Assembly: GCA_007741555.1 (NCBI GenBank)
Contig: CP036526.1
Coordinates: 3,596,001-3,660,000 of the forward strand
Reading direction: 5' to 3'
DNA: 64,000 nt
Source of the DNA: Stieleria marina
GTDB lineage: Bacteria; Planctomycetota; Planctomycetia; Pirellulales; Pirellulaceae
Under the pieces are notes generated by a model, which saw only the letters and a program-made list of their open reading frames with translations, ran no database searches and was not told the origin of the DNA. Shown in pieces: positions 42,531-49,747 of the stretch. The translations under genes and the position numbers were made by a program. Numbering within the stretch: the stretch's first letter is position 1; each line of letters opens with the position of its first letter.

Positions 42531-44514
42531 AGCGGAAGCCGAATCCGTCCCAAGTTCACTCCGCATCGTATGCGATGATGCGGCGTCGATCACGCTTGCC
42601 GCGGCCGAAACGCCAGAAGAGGGCAAGCCGGCACTTCGTAAGTTCTCGATGACGGCGTACACCGGCGGCGCGATGCGACTTGGTGGCTGGCCGTATCCTG
42701 TTGTTGTTGATCTGGCCGGCCTGCGGGTGACTCGTAAGTCGCGGCCAATTCTGAAGGATCACGATCGCGGCAACATTGTCGGTCACACCGATGACATCGC
42801 GATCACCGACAAGTCGCTCGAAGTCGCCGGCGTAATCTCAGGCGTTGGTGCGACGGCTCAAGAAGTGATTGCGACCAGCGAAAACGGGTTCCCGTGGCAA
42901 GCCTCGCTCGGGGCGAGTGCCGACAAGGTTGTCTTCATTCCTGAAGGAAAAACCGCGAACGCCAATAGTCGCGAGTTCAAAGGGCCGGTCTACGTCGCTC
43001 GCAAGTCAACGCTGGGCGAGGTTTCATTTGTCGCCTTGGGTGCCGACGACGATACCGAGGCCCGCGTCGCCGCTGGCAACTACGCGGACGTCGATGAACC
43101 AGGCGACACGGACGAAGAAACCGACGACCTCGAACCCGTCAATGCAAGTTTGAACATGAGCACGAAGCCAAAGACGCAGTCCAAGCCTGCGGATTCACCT
43201 GTTGCCGAAATGCGAGCCGAGGCCGCCCGCGAGTCTCGTCGCATCGCCGGTATTCGCAATGTCTGTGCGGGCAATCACGCCGATATTGAAGCCGACGCGA
43301 TCGAGCAAGGCTGGTCCACCACCAAAACGGAACTCGCCGTGTTGAGAAGCGAACGCCCCAAGGCTCCCGATCAGACGCAAAACTCACCGCGATACAGCCG
43401 CGAAGTCCTCGAAGCCGCCGCGTGTCTCTCGGTGGGCATCGAAGAAAAGACACTGCTGGCCAGCTATGGCGAAAAGACGCTCAACGCCGCCGACCCACTA
43501 CGCCACATCGGCTTGCGAGAGCTTGTTGCCGAATGTGCACGGATGGAAGGTATCGACGTTCCACGCGTGTTCGGTGACGGAACGGCGACCATTCGTGCTG
43601 GTTTCAGTTCCATGAGCCTGCCCAGCATCATGGAGAACGTCATGAACAAGACGTTGCTGGCGGCCTACACCAACACGCCGATCGCCGCGTTTGACCTCTG
43701 CAGCGTAGGCACTGTCACTGACTTCAAGGAGGTGGCTCGCTATCGCCTACTTGGCACTGGCGGCTTTGAGCAAGTCGCACCCGATGGCGAACTGAAACAC
43801 GGCAAACTGTCCGAGCAAAAGTACAGCAACAAGGCCGACACCTACGGTCAAATCCTCACGCTGACCCGACACGACATCATCAACGATGACCTCTCGGCGT
43901 TCATGGACATCCCTCGTCAAATGGGACGATCGGGTGCCGAGTCGATCGACGACTTGTTCTTCACTCTACTACTAAAGAACGCCGGCTTCTTCTCGTCTGC
44001 CAACGCGAACTTGCTGCAGGGTGCGGACACCAAGTTTGGCCCCGATGCACTGACCGTCGCCAAGACCACCTTCCGAAAACAGAAGGCTGGTCCCGGTGGC
44101 AAACCCAAGGACCAAAAGCCGATTAATATTCGGCCCGAGTACTTGGTCGTTCCAGTGGAGTTGGAAACCGAAGCGGAACTGCTGATGGGTTCGTCGCAGT
44201 TGATGATCGATGCCCAGGGATCGCCCACTAAGATCCCGGTCGATAACCCGCACCGCAACAAATACCGAATTATTTCGACGCCGCACCTTTCGGACAGCTA
44301 CTACCCCGGTGCCAGTGCAGCCGCGTGGTATCTCTTCGCCAATCCGCGGGTGTTGCCTGCGTTCGAGATCGTGTTCCTGAACGGCCGCCGCACGCCAATC
44401 ATCGAGCGAGTCGAAATGCCTCCCAACACGCTCGGCATGGGCTTCCGGTCGTACATCGACTTCGGTGTGAACAGCCAAGACCACCGAGCTGCCGTGAAAG
44501 TCGCTGGCGAGTGA
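42502..44514 (+). CDS. Prohead protease-major capsid protein fusion
   Basis: About 670 residues. Residues ~1-215 are a prohead protease (RPILKDHDRGNIVGHTDDIAITDKSLEVAGVISG, PWQASLGA with His and Ser of the HK97-type site, VYVARKSTLGEVSFVALGADDDT). A linker with a helical scaffold-like segment follows. Residues ~330-670 are the HK97-fold capsid (IMENVMNKTLLAAY, ARYRLLGTGGFEQVAPDGELKHGKLSEQKYSNKADTYGQILTLTRHDIINDDLSAF). The fusion is a known arrangement; self-cleavage should release the mature capsid subunit. The ATG at 42502 (or 42514) is preferred. Confidence 0.92.
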   Translation: MPKTMPAPLEAEAESVPSSLRIVCDDAASITLAAAETPEEGKPALRKFSMTAYTGGAMRLGGWPYPVVVDLAGLRVTRKSRPILKDHDRGNIVGHTDDIAITDKSLEVAGVISGVGATAQEVIATSENGFPWQASLGASADKVVFIPEGKTANANSREFKGPVYVARKSTLGEVSFVALGADDDTEARVAAGNYADVDEPGDTDEETDDLEPVNASLNMSTKPKTQSKPADSPVAEMRAEAARESRRIAGIRNVCAGNHADIEADAIEQGWSTTKTELAVLRSERPKAPDQTQNSPRYSREVLEAAACLSVGIEEKTLLASYGEKTLNAADPLRHIGLRELVAECARMEGIDVPRVFGDGTATIRAGFSSMSLPSIMENVMNKTLLAAYTNTPIAAFDLCSVGTVTDFKEVARYRLLGTGGFEQVAPDGELKHGKLSEQKYSNKADTYGQILTLTRHDIINDDLSAFMDIPRQMGRSGAESIDDLFFTLLLKNAGFFSSANANLLQGADTKFGPDALTVAKTTFRKQKAGPGGKPKDQKPINIRPEYLVVPVELETEAELLMGSSQLMIDAQGSPTKIPVDNPHRNKYRIISTPHLSDSYYPGASAAAWYLFANPRVLPAFEIVFLNGRRTPIIERVEMPPNTLGMGFRSYIDFGVNSQDHRAAVKVAGE

Positions 44515-44562
44515 TCGCCCGCTGACGTGGACCTTCTTCTTTCACCGTAAACACAAAGACCC

Positions 44563-44892
44563 ATGCAAGCTCAATTCATTCACGACGGTAAACAGGTCGA
44601 CTTCACGCCCGACGTCGACGTTCCCGTTGGCTCAATCGTCATTCAAGGTGATTTAGTAGGCATCACCAAACGTGATCTGAAAGCCGATGTACTTGGCTCG
44701 ATCGTAGTTGAAGGCGTGTTCGACATGCCCAAAGACCCGGCTGACGCGGAAACCTACGCTGCCGGACAAAAGATTTACGCAACCACCGAGGGCATCATCA
44801 CCGAAGTACCCGATGGATCGGTGTTGCTTGGCAAAGTCGTTGCTGACGCCGCGCCGACCGACAACTTCGTTCGCGTTCGCCTGAGCCAGTGA
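44563..44892 (+). CDS. DUF2190 capsid-decoration-type protein 1
   Basis: A 109-residue DUF2190 protein: VDFTPDVDVPVGSIVIQGDLVGITKRDLKADVLGSIVVEGVFDMPK and DGSVLLGKVVADAAPTDNFVRVRLSQ. Such proteins trimerise on capsids as cement or decoration. It follows the capsid gene. Confidence 0.85.
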   Translation: MQAQFIHDGKQVDFTPDVDVPVGSIVIQGDLVGITKRDLKADVLGSIVVEGVFDMPKDPADAETYAAGQKIYATTEGIITEVPDGSVLLGKVVADAAPTDNFVRVRLSQ

Positions 44893-44901
44893 TGACCACC
44901 T

Positions 44902-45252
44902 GTGAGCAACCCCATCATTGCATCCGTGGGGGCTGTCTACGTCCACGAGGGCGTGACGGTCCCAATCGTTACCAACGTTGAGATTCCCGCCGGCAACGTC
45001 GTCGTCCTTGAAAAGCTGGTTGGCATCGCGAAGTTCGGCATCTGTGCCAGCTCTCGCGGCAGCATCACCGTTGCCGGCGTATTCGATGTGGTCAAAGACC
45101 CGACAACCAACATTCCGGCCGGCACCATTCTTTACTGGTCCAAGATCAGTCACCACGTCATCAAGAACGCTTACGCACACTCGATGATCGGCATCGCGGT
45201 TGAAGACGCGCCACCAAGTTCGCTCACCGTCAAAGTCAAATTGATTCAGTAA
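44902..45252 (+). CDS. DUF2190 capsid-decoration-type protein 2
   Basis: A 116-residue paralogue of the preceding protein (VPIVTNVEIPAGNVVVLEKLVGIAKFGICASSRGSITVAGVFDVVKD). It starts at a GTG 9 bp after the first copy. Two tandem decoration proteins suggest a tandem duplication, possibly with a heteromeric cement layer. Confidence 0.8.
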   Translation: MSNPIIASVGAVYVHEGVTVPIVTNVEIPAGNVVVLEKLVGIAKFGICASSRGSITVAGVFDVVKDPTTNIPAGTILYWSKISHHVIKNAYAHSMIGIAVEDAPPSSLTVKVKLIQ

Positions 45253-45275
45253 CCATCCCATTACGAGGTCCTCGC

Positions 45276-45881
45276 ATGGAAGCGAAACTGCGCACGCTTG
45301 TCGTCGCATGCTTGCTGCTGATTTGTACGGGCTGTTTGCCGGAGGGCGATGTTCAAGTCCGCTCGCTGCCGGCACCTCCGCCCGAACAACCGATCGCCAA
45401 TCTTCCCACTCAGTTGCATCAACGAAATTGGACTGGACGGCTGAATCAAGGCAGTTGTGTGCATGCATCGCTTGTCAATCACTTGCGCTGGCTCAATGAG
45501 CATGAACTCGGCGAACGCTGGCGGGCAACTTACAGCGATGGCGAGTGGGACTCGCGATTGCGGAGCCGTCTCGATGCGGCGGACATCGACTACAGCTACA
45601 CCATCAAAGCCGATCCGCGATTCCTGGATTGGGCTACAGCGACGCGGCGCGGAGCGATCCTGTGGTGGAAGCCGGCACACTGCTGCACATTCGTTGGTTG
45701 GGTCAATCGCGATGGCCGGCAATACGCAGCGATTCTCGACAACAACTATCCCGGCCGGTTTGAACTCACCCCACGCGAACAATTCGTTCGCCTCTGGGCT
45801 GGCTATGGCGGATTCGCGCTGACGGTTCTCGACGACCCTGCCAGTTCCTTGCCCTATCGAAGTTATGAGGTAATTCAGTGA
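45276..45881 (+). CDS. Papain-like cysteine-peptidase-type lipoprotein
   Basis: A 201-residue protein. A signal segment (TLVVACLLLICTGC) ends in a lipobox-like Cys at residue 20. The mature part has a papain-like triad: NQGSCVHAS (Cys61), KPAHCCTFVGWV (His near 134) and LDNN (Asn near 155). It may act on peptidoglycan or proteins at the cell envelope, for example in lysis or in blocking superinfection. Finding it among head genes is unusual. ATGs of the next genes overlap it. Confidence 0.7.
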   Translation: MEAKLRTLVVACLLLICTGCLPEGDVQVRSLPAPPPEQPIANLPTQLHQRNWTGRLNQGSCVHASLVNHLRWLNEHELGERWRATYSDGEWDSRLRSRLDAADIDYSYTIKADPRFLDWATATRRGAILWWKPAHCCTFVGWVNRDGRQYAAILDNNYPGRFELTPREQFVRLWAGYGGFALTVLDDPASSLPYRSYEVIQ

Positions 45882-46831
45882 ACGATGGAATTCGGATTCG
45901 ATTGAGCGCGGGACTGATTGTCGTCGCGATCATTCACGCGATACTGCTTGGTGCGGTGTTCACGGCGATTCGTCCGTGCCCAACCGAACGTGTCGACGAA
46001 GACAACTGGAGCATTCCAGACGCTCGACCTGCTTCTCCAGCGATCGGAAGAATTGAGAAACTGGACGAGCCGCAATCGGTCAACCTGCAAGCTCAAGGCG
46101 AAATCAAACAGCAATCAGTGACAATCTGTCCGCCGTGCGGTCCGACCACGATTCACTCACCGGTCGTGGTCCGGCAACCTTCGCTGCCGGTCGTCGCGCC
46201 ACAACCACAGCCATCGCCGAAGAAGTATCAGATCGCATTGTTCATCGGTAGCGATGCAAAAAGCAAGCAATTGCTCGACTGGTTCAATCACGACGCGCGG
46301 CTCTACAAGTTGCGCACGGCTTGTGATTTCCAAGTCTACACGGCAAGCAACGCACTCTATAAGACGCGTTACGCGACCATCGTCCCGGTCGATCAGTTTC
46401 CGGTCGTGCTGTTCCAGGATAGCACCGGTGGACACGTCCACGCGGCTGGACGATCTATGCTGCCGGCAACTCCTGCAGAGCTGTTCGACGATCTACGACA
46501 AGGTCATCAGCTCTATCAACAAACACGGCAAGCCCAGAAGACCGGCGCACTGAAAACGCGGGGCTACTCGTGGGATGACGCGATCTCGCCGAGACTGCAA
46601 CTCAACTCGGAGGACTGCCCCGACGGTTACTGTCCGGTGGAACCGAGCGACCGTTGGCGACCTACCGATCGTGACCGTGACGGGGATCGTGTCCGCGACT
46701 TGTTGTTCGACCGGACTCGCGACAGTCGCAACGCTCTACTTTGGGCATCGGCAGGCGAACTGGCAACGATCGCACTGATCGTGCTTGCCGTGATCTTACT
46801 CGGATTCATTCTCATCAAGCGAGGAATGTGA
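45878..46831 (+). CDS. Two-TM protein with thioredoxin-like middle domain
   Basis: A 317-residue protein with an N-terminal TM helix (LSAGLIVVAIIHAILLGAVFTAI), a Pro-rich linker, a ~110-residue thioredoxin-like domain (KYQIALFIGSDAKSKQLLDWF, FQVYTASNALYKTRYATIVPVDQFPVVLFQDSTGGHVHAAG) without a CxxC motif, and a C-terminal TM (TIALIVLAVILLGFILIKRGM). The start is GTG 45878, overlapping the previous stop. Function unknown; likely membrane-bound in the host. Confidence 0.65.
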   Translation: MNDGIRIRLSAGLIVVAIIHAILLGAVFTAIRPCPTERVDEDNWSIPDARPASPAIGRIEKLDEPQSVNLQAQGEIKQQSVTICPPCGPTTIHSPVVVRQPSLPVVAPQPQPSPKKYQIALFIGSDAKSKQLLDWFNHDARLYKLRTACDFQVYTASNALYKTRYATIVPVDQFPVVLFQDSTGGHVHAAGRSMLPATPAELFDDLRQGHQLYQQTRQAQKTGALKTRGYSWDDAISPRLQLNSEDCPDGYCPVEPSDRWRPTDRDRDGDRVRDLLFDRTRDSRNALLWASAGELATIALIVLAVILLGFILIKRGM

Positions 46832-46835
46832 ACAG

Positions 46836-47120
46836 ATGTTTTTGGGAATCGCAACTGTCGTTGTACTTGTTTTGATCGCCGTTGCTCTGCTTCCATCGAA
46901 GAAGCGAGATCGCGACACGAATCAATCCAGCAGCGTCATCAATCCGTTCCAAACGCAGGAGCGGCAGGTCAATCTTCGCGAGCAGCAATTGCAGGAGGAA
47001 TCCGAAGCGATCGCTAGCGAATACCAACGCCGATCCAACGAGGCATGGCTGGATGACCTCAGTGACAAGGCTTCGACGTTATTGAAAGCACCAGCCAAAC
47101 CGGCGACACGTAAGTCATGA
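46836..47120 (+). CDS. Small single-TM protein with coiled coil
   Basis: A 94-residue protein: an N-terminal TM (MFLGIATVVVLVLIAVALL), then a positively charged segment and a helical coiled-coil (RQVNLREQQLQEESEAIASEYQRRSNEAWLDDL). The shape is that of an inner-membrane spanin or of a small membrane anchor, but no outer-membrane partner is clear. It is the third of three envelope-type genes in the head operon. Confidence 0.6.
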   Translation: MFLGIATVVVLVLIAVALLPSKKRDRDTNQSSSVINPFQTQERQVNLREQQLQEESEAIASEYQRRSNEAWLDDLSDKASTLLKAPAKPATRKS

Positions 47121-47497
47121 CCGACATGCTGCATCGTGGTCAGTCTTGGTTGGCCGAAAAGCTGACTATGCACGCGTCGCGAGAGGTCGTTTATCAGCGA
47201 GATGAAGTCTCCGCTGAGCTATCGGCCACGATCGGAAAGTCGGAGTACGAACAGGACGACGGCGAGGGCATCATCACCCGCGCGCAAGTCCGCGACTTTT
47301 TGATCAACACGAAAGATTTGCTGCAATCGGCGATCGGCACTTGGCCACGCCGTGGCGATCGTATTCTCGAAACCGACGGCGAAACGACATTCGTCTACGA
47401 GCTGATGTCGATCGGCAACGAACCGCCTTGGCGATACAGCGATCCTTTCCGCGTCAAACTCCGAATCCACACCAAACTGGTCGACACGATCACATGA
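47117..47497 (+). CDS. Putative head-tail connector protein
   Basis: A 126-residue protein (MLHRGQSWLAEKLTMHASREVVYQRDEVSAELSATIGKSEYEQDDGEG, ending WRYSDPFRVKLRIHTKLV). Position between capsid and tail genes and the beta-rich end fit the head-closure/stopper family, but the family cannot be named from sequence alone. It overlaps both neighbours by 4 bp. Confidence 0.65.
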   Translation: MTDMLHRGQSWLAEKLTMHASREVVYQRDEVSAELSATIGKSEYEQDDGEGIITRAQVRDFLINTKDLLQSAIGTWPRRGDRILETDGETTFVYELMSIGNEPPWRYSDPFRVKLRIHTKLVDTIT

Positions 47498-47937
47498 CAG
47501 CAACGCCTGCCACCGTCATTCAAATTGCCGAAAGCGTTGTCGCAGAAATCAACGCAGGCGACTTCAGCAAGACGAGTCTTTCCGCGCAGCGACTCTATGT
47601 TCCCAACTTCGATCTCGAGGACATGAAGGAACTGCGAGTCACCGTCGTGCCACGCGAGGTCGAATACTTGCCTCTCGATCGAGCATCAAACAAGTTCCAC
47701 GCCACCATCGACATCGCAGTCCAGAAGAAATTCAGCAAGGGCGATGCCAAAGAGATCGACCCGCTCGTGCTCTTCGTCGAGGAACTGGCCGACTACTTTC
47801 GGCTCAAACGACTCAACTCGTTTGTTGCGGCGCGGTGCGTCAAGGTCGAGAACGCTGTGTTGTATTCGACAGAGCATTGGACACAGTTCAATCAATTCAC
47901 GAGTCTACTGACGCTGACATTTGAGCTAGCCAAGTGA
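47494..47937 (+). CDS. Putative tail terminator / minor tail protein
   Basis: A 147-residue protein (TATPATVIQIAESVVAEINAGDFSKTSLSAQRLYVPNFDLEDMKELRVTVVPREVEYLPLDRA). The pattern of an N-terminal helix, then RVTVVPRE..., then an end with FNQFTSLLTLTFELAK is seen in tail-terminator proteins between head-closure and tail-tube genes. The ATG at 47494 overlaps the previous stop. Confidence 0.65.
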   Translation: MTATPATVIQIAESVVAEINAGDFSKTSLSAQRLYVPNFDLEDMKELRVTVVPREVEYLPLDRASNKFHATIDIAVQKKFSKGDAKEIDPLVLFVEELADYFRLKRLNSFVAARCVKVENAVLYSTEHWTQFNQFTSLLTLTFELAK

Positions 47938-48491
47938 TTCGTATTCGGACGCGAGTCCGTTTTGACTCCGGCCAAGTCAAGAAGAAGGTCAACACGGCCA
48001 ACTTCCGTTCACTTGGCCAGGCGGCCGGAGCGATCCGGTTGACCGCCAAACGATCCATCCGCAAACGCAAGAAATCCTCCAGCCCCGGATCGCCGCCGCA
48101 CACGCAAACGGGAATGCTTCGCCGCGTCCTCCGCTATGAAGTGGACCGCGTACGCGAGCAAGCCTTCATCGGCCCAGTTAACGAGATCGCCGGTCGACTA
48201 TGGAACCTCCACGAGTTCGGCGGCATTGTTACCAAGCGGCGCAAACTCAAACGCCATCGGTTTCGTGTCGGCCAACACGGGCCAATCCGAGCTAAGCAAC
48301 CCGGCAAGTTCGCTCGCGTGCTTTTGCTAACCGCCGCCCAGGCCCATCGAGCCACGCGATTGATTGAAGAAGAAAACGAACGCCGCGGAGCAACGAAGCC
48401 GAGACGGTATCCCAAACGCCCATTCATGAAACCGGCCCTCGCCGCCAACCAAGCACGCCTGCCGAAGTTTTGGCGTGATTCCGTGAAATAG
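47934..48491 (+). CDS. HK97 gp10-like tail-completion protein
   Basis: A 185-residue basic protein starting at GTG 47934. It carries RSLGQAAGAIRLTAKRSIRKRKKSSSPGSPPHTQTGMLRRVLRYEV, then EFGG and PKRPFMKPALAANQARLPKFWRDSVK. The P-PHTxTGxLR and RPFMxPAL segments are hallmarks of the phage gp10 (neck/tail-completion) family. Its last ~25 bp reappear in the relic at 60839. Confidence 0.8.
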   Translation: MIRIRTRVRFDSGQVKKKVNTANFRSLGQAAGAIRLTAKRSIRKRKKSSSPGSPPHTQTGMLRRVLRYEVDRVREQAFIGPVNEIAGRLWNLHEFGGIVTKRRKLKRHRFRVGQHGPIRAKQPGKFARVLLLTAAQAHRATRLIEEENERRGATKPRRYPKRPFMKPALAANQARLPKFWRDSVK

Positions 48492-48524
48492 CACGTCAAG
48501 TAAGTCCAAGGATGGAAACCGCCC

Positions 48525-48938
48525 ATGTCCGCTGAAGTAAAACTCGGTCTCGATGCCGTCCTAACCATAGACGGAGCTGAGATCAAGAACGTCAAAGACT
48601 TGACGGTCAATCTTGAAAAGGCCGAGGCCGATGCATCCACCCGCGACAACAACGGATGGCGGGCCACAGTGGGCACGCTCAAAGACGCGTCGATCGAGTT
48701 CACGGTTCTGAACAAGAACGGCGACACGTCGTTCGGCATGTTGCAGGGCCTATGGAGCAGCGGCACTCCTACCGACGTCGGTATCAGCGACGCCGGCGGT
48801 TCGCTGACGCTTACGTGCGAAGTCATGAACTTCAACGTCAATCAAAACCTTGAAGAAGTCGTGTCCGCTGATGTGACGCTCAAGCCCACTCAATCCTCAT
48901 CCGGCAGTGGAATGAACGTCGGTGGCGGCACTCCATAA
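48525..48938 (+). CDS. Major tail tube protein
   Basis: A 137-residue tail protein (VKLGLDAVLTIDGAEIKNVKDLTVNLEKAEADASTRDNNGWRATVGTLKDASIEFTVLNK). The pattern of VKDLTVNLEKAEADASTRDNNGWRATVGTLKDASIEF is typical of phage tail tube proteins of long flexible tails. It is expected to form the tube polymer; no sheath gene follows, so the tail should be non-contractile. A copy of its first 23 codons lies at 60897. Confidence 0.85.
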   Translation: MSAEVKLGLDAVLTIDGAEIKNVKDLTVNLEKAEADASTRDNNGWRATVGTLKDASIEFTVLNKNGDTSFGMLQGLWSSGTPTDVGISDAGGSLTLTCEVMNFNVNQNLEEVVSADVTLKPTQSSSGSGMNVGGGTP

Positions 48939-48965
48939 TCTCCACTTGGAACGAAATCTCAGCAT

Positions 48966-49466
48966 ATGCAAAAGTTCATTGATCGTCGTGGACGAGTGTG
49001 GATCGTCGACATCGACAACACCACCCTTCGCCGCGTCAAAGCTCTCACTGACGTTCGCTTGCTTGACGCTGTCGAAGGCGACTTGGTCACGCGATTGTCG
49101 AGCGACCCGCTATTGCTCGGCGATGTGTTGTTTGCGATTTGCAAACCACAAGCCGATCAGCAAGACGTCGATGACGACTCGTTCGCCGAAGGACTTGCCG
49201 GCGATTCCATTGACGAAGCCTGCAAAGCACTCGTCGATGCATTGGTTGCCTACTTCCCGGAGTCCCGCCGCCGTCTTCTGAGGAAGGCGGCCGACAAACA
49301 GAAGCAGATCGAGACGCGGGGATTGGAAGCGATCGAGAAACGGCTGGACGACCCGAATCTGGTGGACCGGATTGTCGAGGACCTGGAACGCAAGCTCGCG
49401 GTGCCGACATTGAACGACTCATCATCCGACTCGCCGGCATCATCGGCGTCGACCCCGGACCACTGA
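48966..49466 (+). CDS. Tail assembly chaperone, first frame
   Basis: A 166-residue protein (FIDRRGRVWIVDIDNTTLRRVKALTDVRLLDAV...LVTRLSSDPLLLGDVLFAICKPQADQQDVDDDSFAEGLAGDSIDEACKALVDALVAYFP). Position between the tube and tape measure genes and its length fit the gpG-type chaperone. The last residues (TLNDSSSDSPASSASTPDH) look like random extension, whereas the -1 frame reads as good protein, so a frameshift into the next gene is likely. Confidence 0.75.
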   Translation: MQKFIDRRGRVWIVDIDNTTLRRVKALTDVRLLDAVEGDLVTRLSSDPLLLGDVLFAICKPQADQQDVDDDSFAEGLAGDSIDEACKALVDALVAYFPESRRRLLRKAADKQKQIETRGLEAIEKRLDDPNLVDRIVEDLERKLAVPTLNDSSSDSPASSASTPDH

Positions 49467-49486
49467 CGCTCCGGCAACTCGTCCAG

Positions 49487-49747
49487 ATGGCCGAAGCGAA
49501 ACGCCAGCACGATTGGCATATCGCATCGAGCGTCATGGCACTAACGGCCGAGATCAATCGCGACCGCAAACGCCGACGAAAACCGTTCAAGCCGGATGAC
49601 TTCAATCCCTACACGGTCACACGGCCCGTTCCGGTGAAAGCCACTGTCGAACAGGTCGCCAATCTCCTCGGCGCAGTATTCCAACCTAGTGAGACCGCTT
49701 CTCCATGTCCCAAGTCCGAGCCGGAGCCGCCTACGTCGAACTGCTGA
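49487..49747 (+). CDS. Tail assembly chaperone, second frame (gpT-like)
   Basis: An 86-residue frame from ATG 49487 (MAEAKRQHDWHIASSVMALTAEINRDRKRRRKPFKPDDFNPYT). The frame is open well upstream of the ATG, with a protein-like IERLIIRLAGIIGVDPGP then LTLRQLVQ from 49403. So it is probably expressed as a frameshift extension of the preceding gene, like lambda gpGT. It overlaps the tape measure gene by 43 bp. Confidence 0.65.
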   Translation: MAEAKRQHDWHIASSVMALTAEINRDRKRRRKPFKPDDFNPYTVTRPVPVKATVEQVANLLGAVFQPSETASPCPKSEPEPPTSNC

